Of a DNA stretch of 64,000 nt, positions 18,376 through 27,287 are shown piece after piece. The notes under the pieces are model-generated. The model was not told where the DNA came from, searched no databases, and was given only the letters and a program-made list of their open reading frames with translations. Origin of the DNA: CAVXEH01 sp963805305 (GTDB lineage Bacteria > Chloroflexota > Limnocylindria > QHBO01); the NCBI GenBank assembly GCA_963805305.1, contig CAWDTM010000004.1, positions 184,494 to 248,493 on the forward strand, written 5' to 3'. The translations under genes were made by a program, and so were the position numbers. The first letter of the stretch is position 1. Every line of letters begins with the position of its first letter.

Positions 18376-19271
18376 CCATGCTCCGATCGGCCGTGGACGG
18401 CCTGGAGCGCATCCACTCGGGAAAGGTGCGCGAGACGTATCGCGTCGACGACGAGCGGCTCCTGCTGGTCGCCACGGACCGGCTTTCCGCGTTCGACGTC
18501 GTGTTCGACCAGCCCATACCGGACAAGGGCCGGGTGCTGACCATGCTGAGCGCCTACTGGTTCGGCCTCCTGGCGCCGCTGGGCCGCACCCATTTCCTCT
18601 CGGCCGATTCGGCGGACATGCCGCCGGGGGCGCGCACCCCCCAGCTCGAGGGACGGACGATGCTCGTGCAGCGCGCCGAACGCATCGACGCCGAGTGCGT
18701 CGTGCGCGGCTACCTGGCCGGGTCCGGCTGGGCCGAGTACCAGCGTACGGGAGGCGTCGCCGGTCACCGCCTGCCCCCGGGTCTCCGGGAGGCGGACCGA
18801 CTGCCGGAGCCGATCTTCACGCCGTCAACGAAGGCCGAGGTGGGCCACGACGAGACGATCACCCGCGACCAGCTCGCCGACATGGTCGGGGCCGACCTGG
18901 CGCGCCAGCTGGAGGAGCGGACCCTGGCGGTCTATCGCGCCGGTTCGGAGCGTGCCGAGGCCGTGGGCCTGATCCTCGCCGACACGAAATTCGAGTTCGG
19001 CTGGATCGACGGCGAGCTGGCCCTCATCGACGAGGTCCTCACGCCGGATTCCAGCCGATTCTGGGACGTGGACCAGTACCATCCGGGCGCCAGCCCGCCA
19101 TCGTTCGACAAGCAGTTCGTCCGCGACTTCGTCGCGGACTCCGGCTGGAACAAGGAGCCGCCGGCGCCGCTGCTCCCCGAGGGCGTGATCCTCGGCACCC
19201 GGGATCGCTATGTGACCGCCTACGAGCGGATCACCGGCGAGCCGTGGGCGGCGTCAGGGGCGACCGACTAG
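18372..19271 (+). CDS. purC: SAICAR synthetase
   Basis: Ligates CAIR and aspartate with ATP to give SAICAR. It has 299 residues, the longer PurC form. Motifs are SGKVRETYRV (ATP-binding glycine-rich loop), TDRLSAFDVVF, RGYLAGSGWAEYQ, TPSTKAEVGHDE, ADTKFEFGWIDGELALIDEVLTPDSSRFW (metal and substrate) and SFDKQFVRDF. Start GTG 18372 overlaps the MgtC-like stop by four bases, and the purC stop overlaps the purS GTG by one base (TAGTG). purC, purS and purQ form a tight run. Confidence 0.96.
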   Translation: MTMLRSAVDGLERIHSGKVRETYRVDDERLLLVATDRLSAFDVVFDQPIPDKGRVLTMLSAYWFGLLAPLGRTHFLSADSADMPPGARTPQLEGRTMLVQRAERIDAECVVRGYLAGSGWAEYQRTGGVAGHRLPPGLREADRLPEPIFTPSTKAEVGHDETITRDQLADMVGADLARQLEERTLAVYRAGSERAEAVGLILADTKFEFGWIDGELALIDEVLTPDSSRFWDVDQYHPGASPPSFDKQFVRDFVADSGWNKEPPAPLLPEGVILGTRDRYVTAYERITGEPWAASGATD

Positions 19272-19552
19272 TGCAATGGCTCGCGGAGGTTCGCGTCCAG
19301 CTTCGGCCGGGGATCGCCGATCCCGAGGGACTGACGATCGCCGGCGGCCTGCGTGCCCTGGGGTTCGATGGTGTGCAGGGTGTCCGTCACGGCACGCTGC
19401 TGCAGGTCACCTTCGAAGCGGCCGACGTCGCAGCCGCGCGCACCGCCGTGGGATCCATGTGCCGCCGGCTGCTCGCGAACCCGGTGATGGAGATCGCCAC
19501 CTTCGAGCTGCGCGCAATCGGCGAGCCGGTGGAGGAGTCTCGCCTCGCATGA
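19271..19552 (+). CDS. purS: FGAM synthase subunit PurS
   Basis: A 93-residue small subunit that bridges PurQ and PurL in the multi-subunit FGAM synthase of bacteria with the short PurL. The sequence has the usual pattern: AEVRVQLRPGIADPEGLTIAGGLRALGFDGVQGVRHGTLLQV (for most PurS: V-x-L-K-x-G-V-L-D-P-x-G-x-A-I) and a final helix/strand MCRRLLANPVMEIATFELRAI. Start is GTG 19271, one base inside the purC stop; the end overlaps purQ (ATGA). Its presence together with purQ and a 752-residue purL makes the three-protein form of the enzyme certain. Confidence 0.93.
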   Translation: MQWLAEVRVQLRPGIADPEGLTIAGGLRALGFDGVQGVRHGTLLQVTFEAADVAAARTAVGSMCRRLLANPVMEIATFELRAIGEPVEESRLA

Positions 19553-20280
19553 GCGTCCCCCGCATCGCGGTGGTGGTCTTCCCCGGCACCTGGTCGGAGC
19601 GCGACTTCATCCACGTCGCGGACCTCCTCGACTGGGACGCACGCCTTGTCTGGCACACGGAGACCTCGCTGGGCAACGCGGACGCGGTGGTGCTGCCCGG
19701 TGGATTCGCGCACGGCGATCACCTTCGCACCGGCGCCATCGCCCGCTTCAGCCCGGTGATGGCGGCCGTGGAAGACCTCGCGGCGCGCGGCGGTCCGGTA
19801 ATGGGCTCGTGCAACGGTTTCCAGATCCTCTGCGAGGCAGGCATGCTTCCCGGCGTCCTGCTGCGCAACGATCATCTCGAGTTCCGGTGCGACTGGCAGC
19901 GCCTCCGTGTCGAGGCGCCGGCGGGCAGCCCCCCCTGGCTCGGCGAGTTCAGCCCCGGCGACCTGATCCGGCTGCCCATCTCGCACGGAGAGGGCCGCTA
20001 CTTCGCGGACGACGCCACGCTCGACGAGCTCGAGGGGTCTGGACGCGTCGCCCTGCGTTACGTCGACGACCATGGGCGTGCGACGGCTGATGCGAACCCG
20101 AACGGCTCGGCGCGCGCCATCGCCGGAATCGCGAACGAGCGCGGCAACGTGCTGGGTCTCATGCCGCATCCGGAGCGAGCAGCCGAGGCCGAGCTCGGCG
20201 GCGCCGATGGGCTCGGGCTGCTCCGATCGCTCGCCGCGTGGCTGGTCGCGCAGCCGGCGGTCGCCGAGCGTCGGCTATGA
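19549..20280 (+). CDS. purQ: FGAM synthase glutaminase subunit PurQ
   Basis: A 243-residue class-I glutamine amidotransferase that supplies ammonia to PurL. The nucleophile Cys is in GPVMGSCNGFQILCEAG, and the His and Glu are in LMPHPERAAE. The PGGFAHGDHLRTGAIARFS segment is typical of PurQ. The usual N-terminal FPGSNCDRD is FPGTWSERD here, so the Asn-Cys pair is missing from that loop; this is not the catalytic Cys. ATG 19549 overlaps the purS stop. A TATGAT box (20276-20281) spans the stop codon and may start the next transcription unit. Confidence 0.94.
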   Translation: MSVPRIAVVVFPGTWSERDFIHVADLLDWDARLVWHTETSLGNADAVVLPGGFAHGDHLRTGAIARFSPVMAAVEDLAARGGPVMGSCNGFQILCEAGMLPGVLLRNDHLEFRCDWQRLRVEAPAGSPPWLGEFSPGDLIRLPISHGEGRYFADDATLDELEGSGRVALRYVDDHGRATADANPNGSARAIAGIANERGNVLGLMPHPERAAEAELGGADGLGLLRSLAAWLVAQPAVAERRL

Positions 20281-20319
20281 TCGATCGGTTTCCGAGCGCG
20301 TGGAGCGGAGGCTAGCCAG

Positions 20320-21426
20320 ATGCAGAACGACGAGCGGGAACGCGAGCCCGGCATCCCGCAGCCGGAGTCCGGCGACGCTGCCGACGACGAGCGGTCAGCC
20401 GAGGAGTTCGAGACGGCCCCGCCCGGGGCCGTCAATGCCGGCGTCGGGTCGCCATCGGCCGACTGGCCCGCCGCCGAGCCGATCCCGGCCGGCGCCGGCG
20501 ACGCGCCGTCGTCGCCCGTCGACGCTGGCGACGAGACGGCCGGTCCGCCGCCGAGCGAGGCGGAGGCCTACGCCGCTCCGGCGACGCCGGCGGCGGCGGA
20601 GTCCCCCCCGACCGCCGCGCACTCCGTCCCGGCCACGCCACCCATGGGGGAGAGCACCCAGTGTCCGCGCTGCGGCACGGAGAATCGGCCGGGGGTCGCC
20701 TTCTGCCGCAACTGCGGTCAGCGGCTCGTGGCCGCCGGCGTGGCGACCACCGTGGAGCGACCCAGTGCACCGGAGGGAACCCAGCAGTGTCCGCGCTGCG
20801 GGACCCACAACCGCGCCGGGGTTGCGTTTTGCCAGAACTGCGGGGCCAACCTCCGCGTGGCGCCGGCGCCGGCGCCGGAGGCGGGATACGTACCGCCTGG
20901 CGTACCGGCGCAGGCCGCCACGACGGCCGTCGAGGGCCGTGCCGCCCCGCGCGGCGGCGCCATGCTGGGTCCGATCGTCCTCATCGTGTCGGCCATCGGA
21001 TTGGTCACCGCCTGGCTGCTTCCCTTCGCGTACAGCGGAGGCTCGCTCTGGGACCGCAGCTTCGGCGCGCCGGGAGGCTACGGCATCGCCTTCTGGAGTG
21101 CCTACGGGAGCGTGGGAGGAGGACTCGCCGACACGGCGTACTTCGGATTCGCCGCCGCCGCACCCATCCTCATCGCGCTGCTCGTGGTCCTCGCGGTTGC
21201 CGGTTTCCTGCGCGCCGCGCCCGGCCAGCTCCAGCGCGCCGGCATCGTGGTCGCGCTGCTCTGGGCGCTGGGCCTGGCCGTCCTCTTCGTGGTCGTCGAG
21301 GTGGCCGGCGGCTGGAACGGCGACCTCGTTTCGCTGCTCCGGAACATGAGCCCCGCCGGGATCATCTTCCTGCTCGCGTCCCTCATCGTCCTCATCGGCG
21401 GGCTCACCCGGCTGGGGCGGAGCTGA
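20320..21426 (+). CDS. Membrane protein with two N-terminal zinc ribbons
   Basis: A 368-residue protein. Residues 1-110 are acidic and Ala/Pro-rich. Two consecutive zinc ribbons follow: CPRCGTENRPGVAFCRNCG (Cys115/118/129/132) and CPRCGTHNRAGVAFCQNCG (157/160/171/174), separated by a short linker. The C-terminal half has about four membrane helices (IVLIVSAIGLVTAWLLPFAYS; APILIALLVVLAVAGFL; AGIVVALLWALGLAVLFVVVEVAGG; IIFLLASLIVLIGGLTRLG). The zinc ribbons are thus at the cytoplasmic end. Function unknown. A TATGAT box at 20276 and a GGAGG-like site before ATG 20320 suggest its own promoter. The following gene is a shorter relative with one ribbon. Confidence 0.75.
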   Translation: MQNDEREREPGIPQPESGDAADDERSAEEFETAPPGAVNAGVGSPSADWPAAEPIPAGAGDAPSSPVDAGDETAGPPPSEAEAYAAPATPAAAESPPTAAHSVPATPPMGESTQCPRCGTENRPGVAFCRNCGQRLVAAGVATTVERPSAPEGTQQCPRCGTHNRAGVAFCQNCGANLRVAPAPAPEAGYVPPGVPAQAATTAVEGRAAPRGGAMLGPIVLIVSAIGLVTAWLLPFAYSGGSLWDRSFGAPGGYGIAFWSAYGSVGGGLADTAYFGFAAAAPILIALLVVLAVAGFLRAAPGQLQRAGIVVALLWALGLAVLFVVVEVAGGWNGDLVSLLRNMSPAGIIFLLASLIVLIGGLTRLGRS

Positions 21427-21430
21427 CCGG

Positions 21431-22300
21431 ATGAGCCGCATCTGCGCACACTGCGGGACCGAGGTCGACGGGGACGCGCTCTTCTGCCCCACCTGCGGGC
21501 AGCCGTTCGACGCCGGCGTCCAGCCTGAGCTGCCGCCCGCGCCGGACTGGCCCGAGGTGCCGCCCGTGCCCGCGTCGGCCACCGGGACGCCGGCCGGCGA
21601 CGAGGAGCCCGCCGATCGCGAACCCGATGCCGAGGAGACTGGTTGGGCCAGCCCCGCCGCGACACCGGTCCAGCCTCCATCCGCCTCGCTGGCCCCGGAC
21701 GCGCCTCCGCCCGCGGCGTCGACGACGCACGCCTGGGAGCAGCCGGTGAGCGAGCAACCGATCCCGCCCTGGCGCCGGGGCGCGGCCTACCGTGCGGCCG
21801 AGGCGGACCCGGACGCACTGGCTCCGCCATCAGCGCCCCCGTCGCCACTGTCCCCATCCGACGGAGCACCCCCGGCGGCGGAGCCGCCGGCACGGCCGCG
21901 TCCCGCCGGGATCTTCTCGGTGCCCGTCCTGCTGTCCGACTGGCTGGTCGGCATCGGTGCCCTGGTGGCCGTGGCCGCCATGTTCCTGCCGTGGGTGCTC
22001 GGCGGCCGATACACGAGCGGCTGGGGCCTGGCGAGTGGCATGAACGTGCTCTTCACCATCGTGCTGCTGGCCGTGCTGGTCGTCGTCTTCGCGCCGGATC
22101 TCATTCCCCGCGTCCCGCAGCGGAGCCTCCTCCTCCTGTCCGTGGGGCTGGTCGGAACGGGGATCGGGCTCGATCGCCTTGGCCTGCCGGTGACCGGGGC
22201 GGGCGGAATCGTCTTCCTCATCGCGTCGCTGGCCATCGCGACGGGTGCCGCGGTGGCGCAGCTCGGCCACGACCGGGCCGTTGGGGGGCCGCAGGCCTGA
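21431..22300 (+). CDS. Membrane protein with one N-terminal zinc ribbon
   Basis: A 289-residue protein of the same general plan as its upstream neighbour. A zinc ribbon sits at the very start, CAHCGTEVDGDALFCPTCG (Cys5/8/19/22), followed by a Pro/Ala-rich region to about residue 165 and four membrane helices (LVGIGALVAVAAMFLPWVLGG; NVLFTIVLLAVLVVVFAPDLI; LLLLSVGLVGTGIGLDRLG; IVFLIASLAIATGAAVAQLG). ATG 21431 is four bases after the upstream stop. Its TGA at 22298-22300 overlaps the likely CTG start of purL. Function unknown; placement inside the purine run implies co-expression only. Confidence 0.74.
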   Translation: MSRICAHCGTEVDGDALFCPTCGQPFDAGVQPELPPAPDWPEVPPVPASATGTPAGDEEPADREPDAEETGWASPAATPVQPPSASLAPDAPPPAASTTHAWEQPVSEQPIPPWRRGAAYRAAEADPDALAPPSAPPSPLSPSDGAPPAAEPPARPRPAGIFSVPVLLSDWLVGIGALVAVAAMFLPWVLGGRYTSGWGLASGMNVLFTIVLLAVLVVVFAPDLIPRVPQRSLLLLSVGLVGTGIGLDRLGLPVTGAGGIVFLIASLAIATGAAVAQLGHDRAVGGPQA

Positions 22301-24555
22301 CGACGATCGGCGACCCGGCGCCCTCCGCGACGGAGCCCGCCATCCCCGACGAGCGCCACGGGCTGACCGGGAACGAATATCTGGCCGTGGTCCGGCTCAT
22401 CGGCCGCGAGCCCAACGCCGTCGAGCTGGGCATGTTCGGCGCCATGTGGAGCGAGCACTGCGCCTACAAGCATTCGCGAGCCCTCCTGACCTCCCTGCCC
22501 ACCACCGGCACGCGGGTCCTGGTGGGCCCGGGCGAGAACGCCGGGGCGCTCGACATCGGCGACGGGCTGGCCGTGGTCTTCAAGGTCGAGTCGCACAACC
22601 ATCCGAGCGCGGTGGAGCCCTACCAGGGCGCGGCAACCGGCGTTGGCGGCATCATCCGTGACATCTTCACCATGGGGGCGCGACCGGTCGCGATCCTCAA
22701 TGGGCTCCGCTTCGGCCCGCTCGACCCCGCCGACGACGCGTCCGGGCGGACCGATCTCGCGACCGCCACCCGCAACCGCTATCTGCTGGGCGGGGTCGTG
22801 GGCGGGATCGCCGGGTACGGCAACTGCATGGGCATCCCCGACGTGGGAGGCGAGCTCTTCTTCGACGCCAGCTACAGCGGCAATCCGCTGGTGAACGCCC
22901 TCTGCCTGGGAATCGCCCGGCACGACGAGATCACCCTGGCACGCGCCGGCGGTCCGGGCAACGCCCTGCTCCTGGTGGGGTCGGACACGGGGCGTGACGG
23001 GATCGCGGGGGCGAGCTTCGCGAGCGCCGCGCTGGGGGCCGACCGGGACGAGCGCCGGCCCGCGGTGCAGGTGGGCAACCCGTTCATGGAAAAGCTCCTG
23101 ATGGAGGCCTGCCTCGAGCTGTCGCGCTCCGACGCCGTGGTGGCGATGCAGGACCTGGGGGCGGCCGGCCTGACCTGCGCCCTGGCAGAGGTCAGCGCCC
23201 GCGGGGGATGCGGCGCCGATGTCGACCTGGACCTCGTCCCGCGCCGCGAGGAGGGGATGACCCCCTACGAGGTCCTGCTCTCCGAGTCGCAGGAGCGGAT
23301 GCTGATCGTGGTGCGCGCCGGCCGCGAGGCGGAGGTTCAGGCCGTCTTCGCGAAGTACGAGCTCCATGCGGTGGTCATCGGTCGCGTCATCGCGGAGCCG
23401 CTGGTGCGGGCCCGAGCCAACGGCAGGGCGGTGTGCGCCATCTCCGGCGCCGCGCTCGCCGACGAGGCTCCCCGCTACGTCCTGCCCGCCGCGCCACCGG
23501 CCGGGCTGGAACGCCGGCGAGGGCAGGACCTGGCCCCCCTGGCCGCGGAGCCGCCGGATCCCGCGACGCTCCTGGAGCTGCTGGGAGGGGCGAACGCGCG
23601 CAGCCGCAAGCCGATCTGGCGTCGCTACGATCACATGAACGGGACGAACACGCTGGTGGGTCCGGGCGCCGGTGACGCGGCGCTGCTGCGCGTCAAGGGA
23701 ACGGCCCGGGCCATCGCCGTCTCGCTCGACGGGCCCGGGCGCCTCGGGGCGCTGGATCCGCGGCTTGCCGCCATGTCGGCCGTGCTGGAAGGCGCCGCGA
23801 ACGTCGCCTGCTCGGGTGCGGTCCCCATTGGCGTCACGAACTGCCTGAACCTTGGATCCCCCGAGACACCGGAGGGCTACTGGACCCTGTCGGAGACCGT
23901 TGCGGGACTGGCCGATGCGTGTCGCGCGCTGGATCTCCCCATCGTCTCGGGCAACGTGTCGCTCTACAACGAGACGCCCGACGGACCCGTTGTTCCCGCT
24001 CCAATGGTGGGGATGGTGGGCCTCCTGGACGATCGGTCGCGGGCGGTCCCCATGCGCTGGACCAATGGCGACGAGATCTGGCTCCTGGGCGCACCGGCCT
24101 GGGAGCCGTCGGCGCTCGCCGCGTCGGAGCTCGCCTGGCGGCGAGGTGCCTTCGGTGGCCGTCCAGCCCTCGACCTCGTGGCGGCGGTGCGCGCCATCGC
24201 GCTCCTCGGGCGGTTGACGGCGTCGGGGCTGGTCACCGGCGCCCATGACCTGGCCACCGGGGGGCTGACCGTGGCGCTGGCGCGACTGGCGATCGCCTCG
24301 GGAACGGGGGCCGCGATCACGCTGCCGGCCGACGCCGCCGCGTGGCCCCAGGCGGCGCTCCATGGCGAGCGCGCCGGCCGGATCATCGTCGCCACGCGGT
24401 CGGGCGACGCGGTCCGCGTCGCGGCCCGTGACGCGGAGGTCGCGGCGGTCAGCCTGGGCCGGGCCACCGGGTCGGGCCTCATCGTCGAGATGGGCGGCGC
24501 ATCCCTGCACTGGTCGCTCGGAGCGCTGACGGAGACCTGGCAGCGGGAGTTCTGA
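22297..24555 (+). CDS. purL: FGAM synthase large subunit PurL (likely CTG start)
   Basis: Converts FGAR to FGAM with ATP and ammonia from PurQ. It has 752 residues, the short form that needs PurS and PurQ. Motifs are FGAMWSEHCAYKHSR (catalytic His), KVESHNHPSAVEPYQGAATGVGGIIRDIFTMGARP, DVGGELFFD, MQDLGAAGLTCALAEVSARGG, and the second-half ATP site around GTNTLVGPGAGDAALL. Conserved N-terminal residues (HGLTGNEYLAVVRLIGREPN) begin before any ATG or GTG, and the only near-cognate codon is CTG 22297, in a CTGA overlap with the upstream stop. A shorter GTG (22387) would lose part of the conserved helix. The convergent gene ends nine bases downstream. Confidence 0.93.
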   Translation: MTTIGDPAPSATEPAIPDERHGLTGNEYLAVVRLIGREPNAVELGMFGAMWSEHCAYKHSRALLTSLPTTGTRVLVGPGENAGALDIGDGLAVVFKVESHNHPSAVEPYQGAATGVGGIIRDIFTMGARPVAILNGLRFGPLDPADDASGRTDLATATRNRYLLGGVVGGIAGYGNCMGIPDVGGELFFDASYSGNPLVNALCLGIARHDEITLARAGGPGNALLLVGSDTGRDGIAGASFASAALGADRDERRPAVQVGNPFMEKLLMEACLELSRSDAVVAMQDLGAAGLTCALAEVSARGGCGADVDLDLVPRREEGMTPYEVLLSESQERMLIVVRAGREAEVQAVFAKYELHAVVIGRVIAEPLVRARANGRAVCAISGAALADEAPRYVLPAAPPAGLERRRGQDLAPLAAEPPDPATLLELLGGANARSRKPIWRRYDHMNGTNTLVGPGAGDAALLRVKGTARAIAVSLDGPGRLGALDPRLAAMSAVLEGAANVACSGAVPIGVTNCLNLGSPETPEGYWTLSETVAGLADACRALDLPIVSGNVSLYNETPDGPVVPAPMVGMVGLLDDRSRAVPMRWTNGDEIWLLGAPAWEPSALAASELAWRRGAFGGRPALDLVAAVRAIALLGRLTASGLVTGAHDLATGGLTVALARLAIASGTGAAITLPADAAAWPQAALHGERAGRIIVATRSGDAVRVAARDAEVAAVSLGRATGSGLIVEMGGASLHWSLGALTETWQREF

Positions 24556-24564
24556 ACAGCGCTC

Positions 24565-25365
24565 TCAGCGGTTCGCCGCTGGATCCTCCGGGTCGCCGGG
24601 CTTGGCCGGCTCGGGCCTTCCGTCTCGTGGACCGCTCTCGTCCCGACGGCTCGGCGGCGGCACGTCGGGCCCGAGGCCCATGGCGCGCAGGATCGGATCG
24701 TCTGCAGGGCTGATCCGTGCCCGACGCAGGGTCCGTGCCGTCATGGCTTCCTCTGCCGCGCGCGACAGGACCGCATTCGGATCCTCGGGGTCTGCGTGGC
24801 CGGGTGGTGGGGGACGGGACCTCCTCGCCGTGCCTGCGAGCTGGGGCGTTCCACGGGTCCCGCGGGCTCCGAGGACCATGAAGAAGACCCCCAGGATGGC
24901 GATGACCGCGACACCGATCAGGGTGAGCAGCATCGATGCCGAGAGGGTTTCGCGCACCGGTGTGGCGGGCGCCGTCGGCGTGGCGGACGCATCGGCCGCG
25001 GCTGGGCTCGGCCGCGGCGCCCTCGGCGAGGCGGCGGCGAGCGGTCTCGCCGAGGCGGGCGACGTGTCGCCTCCGGGCGGCGGTGCGACCGCTCGGGCAG
25101 TAATCGGTCCGGACGACACGATGGTCGTGGCGTCGCCGCCGGCCACGGGCCGGGTCGTGGCAGCTGGGGTGGCGACCGAGGCGACCGAGGGTGCGACGGT
25201 GGGTGCCGTCGCGGTCGGGGCCGGGACGATCGCCGCTCCAGACGGCTCCGGCGCGACGACCGCGCTCACCGATGGCTTGGGCGAGGCAGCGGACACCGTC
25301 AGCGGCGCCCAGACGAGCGCCGCGATGGTTCCCAGGAGAAGGATCGCGGCCGGACGACGCGTCAT
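24565..25365 (-). CDS. Secreted/membrane-anchored Pro-Ala-rich protein coupled to a GGDEF/HD-GYP enzyme
   Basis: A 266-residue protein with a signal peptide (MTRRPAAILLLGTIAALVWAPLTVSAA), a low-complexity Ala/Pro/Thr/Ser extracellular stretch to about residue 138, one membrane helix (SMLLTLIGVAVIAILGVFFMVLG, about 144-166) and a charged cytoplasmic tail of 100 residues. ATG 25365 overlaps the stop of the upstream GGDEF/HD-GYP gene (ATGA), so the two are translated together on the minus strand. No catalytic domain is visible. A possible role is sensing or scaffolding for the c-di-GMP enzyme, inferred from coupling only. It is convergent with purL. Confidence 0.75.
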   Translation of the reverse strand: MTRRPAAILLLGTIAALVWAPLTVSAASPKPSVSAVVAPEPSGAAIVPAPTATAPTVAPSVASVATPAATTRPVAGGDATTIVSSGPITARAVAPPPGGDTSPASARPLAAASPRAPRPSPAAADASATPTAPATPVRETLSASMLLTLIGVAVIAILGVFFMVLGARGTRGTPQLAGTARRSRPPPPGHADPEDPNAVLSRAAEEAMTARTLRRARISPADDPILRAMGLGPDVPPPSRRDESGPRDGRPEPAKPGDPEDPAANR

Positions 25366-27068
25366 CCGGCTGCCTCGCGCACATTCGGCGCAGGACGGCT
25401 CCGGGCCCGCCTTCGTCTTGGGGACGGTGGCGTGCGTTCCGCCGCGGGCTCCTCGCCGGGTGCGTCTTCGTGCTCGTGATCGTGAGGACGCTTGTCCACG
25501 CCCAGGAACCGCGCAGCGGCATGGGCATCGAGGCGCTCGAGCCCGCCGCGTGCCCGCTCGTGGAGGCGGTACACCTCGTCGAGGCCGTCGGGCGGCACAC
25601 CCTCCGCGAAGAGGCCGCAGAAGGTGTCGACCACCTCGGGGTCGAACTGGGTGCCGGCGTTCCGGCGCAGCTCGTCCAACGCCTCCTCGTGGGTGAGCAC
25701 TCCCTTGTACGGGCGCTTGTGGACCATGGCGTGGTAGGCATCCGCAACGGCCACGATCCGGGCGCCCAGCGGGATCTCCTGGCCGCGCAGGCCGTGCGGG
25801 TACCCCGTCCCGTTGAACCGCTCGTGGTGGTGGAGCACCACCGGGATCGCGTCGCGCAGCCCCGTGGCCTGCTCGAGGATCACCTGCCCGATGCGTGGGT
25901 GCTCGCCGACAGCCTGCCACTCGCGGTCCGAGAGGGTCGAGGGCTTGTCGAGGATCTCCGACGGAACGGCCAGCTTTCCGAGGTCGTGGAGCAGGGCGGC
26001 GATGCGAACCCGCTCGATCTCCTCACGAGGCAGCCCCAGCTCGAGGGCGATCCCGGTGGCCAGCGAGGCGATCATGTCCGATGGGCGCCCACGGTGGTTC
26101 GGCTGGGGAGCCAGGACCGAGGCGAGCGCCTCCGTCGCGGTGTCGTGCGCCCACTGGCCGATGGCGGCGGCAGCGGTCCGTCGCTCGGCGGAGATGGGGG
26201 CGCGACGGACCGGCGCGTTCTCGTCGAGCTCGCGATACCGGTAGGTGCGGTTGCGGCCCAGTGACTTCGCGGCGTACATGGCCGCATCGGCCTGGTCGAC
26301 CAGCGCGTCGACCTGGAGGATGCTGCCGCGTCCCCCCGCGACGCCGATGCTGATCGTGACCGGGATGCGCTGCTCGTGCGCGATGACCAGGGGTGTCTGC
26401 GCAACAAGGTTGCGGACGCGCTCCGCCATCTCGACCGCCTCGTCGGGGGTCGTCTCGGGAAGAATGAGCATGAACTCCTCCCCGCCGTATCGGCCGAAGA
26501 GGTCGGAGGGGCGGACGTTGTCGGCGATGATGCCGGCCACCTGGCGAAGGACCGCGTCGCCGCTGTTGTGGCCGTAGCTGTCGTTGATCGGCTTGAACCG
26601 ATCGAGGTCGATGAAGGCCAGGGAGAGCGGCTTGTAGTGGCGCACGGCGCGCTCGACCTCCGCGACAAGGGTGGTGAGCAGGGTCTCGCGGTTCGCGACG
26701 CCGGTGAGCCGGTCGTGGGTGGCCCGCGCCTCGACCTGCAGGAACGCACCCGCAGCGGCGTTGAAGGCACGCGCCAGGCGGCGCTCGGCGGGAATCCCCG
26801 CCTCGCGGAGCACCACCGGCGTGTCGTCGGTGAGGGTCGCCTCGAGGGCCCGTGCGATCCGGCCCAGGCGCCAGCCCATGTAGCTCCAGGCGGCGAGGGC
26901 CATGGAGGTCATCCCGGCAATGGCGGCGATCGCGACGAGGAGGTAGATGAAGGTTCGCGAGACGCCGCCCGAGCCGCCATCGCCGGCCGTGGTCGCGAGG
27001 ACGACGGTCGCGCACACCGCGACCGCCAGCGGAGCCAGAAAGCCGAGCGCTCGAACCAGTCGCAGCAT
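25362..27068 (-). CDS. Cyclic-di-GMP enzyme with GGDEF and HD-GYP domains
   Basis: A 568-residue inner-membrane protein with two helices near the N-terminus (about 8-26 and 40-62). The diguanylate cyclase domain starts at DRLTGVANRE (119-128) and carries the active-site GGEEF (195-199), with an intact inhibition site RPSD (186-189) five residues upstream. An HD-GYP phosphodiesterase domain follows, with HD in ALLHDLGKL (361-362) and HHHERFNGTGYPHGLRG (413-429). Both catalytic motifs look complete, so the enzyme can in principle make and break c-di-GMP. ATG 27068 is chosen over an upstream extension because GAGGG lies five bases before it and the helix follows directly. It heads a two-gene operon. 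Confidence 0.93.
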   Translation of the reverse strand: MLRLVRALGFLAPLAVAVCATVVLATTAGDGGSGGVSRTFIYLLVAIAAIAGMTSMALAAWSYMGWRLGRIARALEATLTDDTPVVLREAGIPAERRLARAFNAAAGAFLQVEARATHDRLTGVANRETLLTTLVAEVERAVRHYKPLSLAFIDLDRFKPINDSYGHNSGDAVLRQVAGIIADNVRPSDLFGRYGGEEFMLILPETTPDEAVEMAERVRNLVAQTPLVIAHEQRIPVTISIGVAGGRGSILQVDALVDQADAAMYAAKSLGRNRTYRYRELDENAPVRRAPISAERRTAAAAIGQWAHDTATEALASVLAPQPNHRGRPSDMIASLATGIALELGLPREEIERVRIAALLHDLGKLAVPSEILDKPSTLSDREWQAVGEHPRIGQVILEQATGLRDAIPVVLHHHERFNGTGYPHGLRGQEIPLGARIVAVADAYHAMVHKRPYKGVLTHEEALDELRRNAGTQFDPEVVDTFCGLFAEGVPPDGLDEVYRLHERARGGLERLDAHAAARFLGVDKRPHDHEHEDAPGEEPAAERTPPSPRRRRARSRPAPNVREAAG

Positions 27069-27287
27069 TGGTCCCTCGTGCTGGGTGAATGCGTTGTCGG
27101 GGCAGTCTCTTCGAGGCGCAGCATGCCCCTGCGGGTACCGCGCCGCCATGGCCCGATGGTCCGGAGTTGCCGCGTGGCACCGAGCCTGGTGTGCCGCCAC
27201 GGGCCCGGGTGCGGTTGGGTGCAGTACCTGCCCAGTACGTCAGGACGGCCGGGAGTCGATGCCCCGGAGGCGCGCTCCTGCCGGCAC

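Noticed and set aside
27069..27287. Possible small gene or RNA in the gap between the GGDEF gene and purF
   Set aside because: Short open frames have no ribosome binding site or family features, and no riboswitch or tRNA fold was recognisable by eye.
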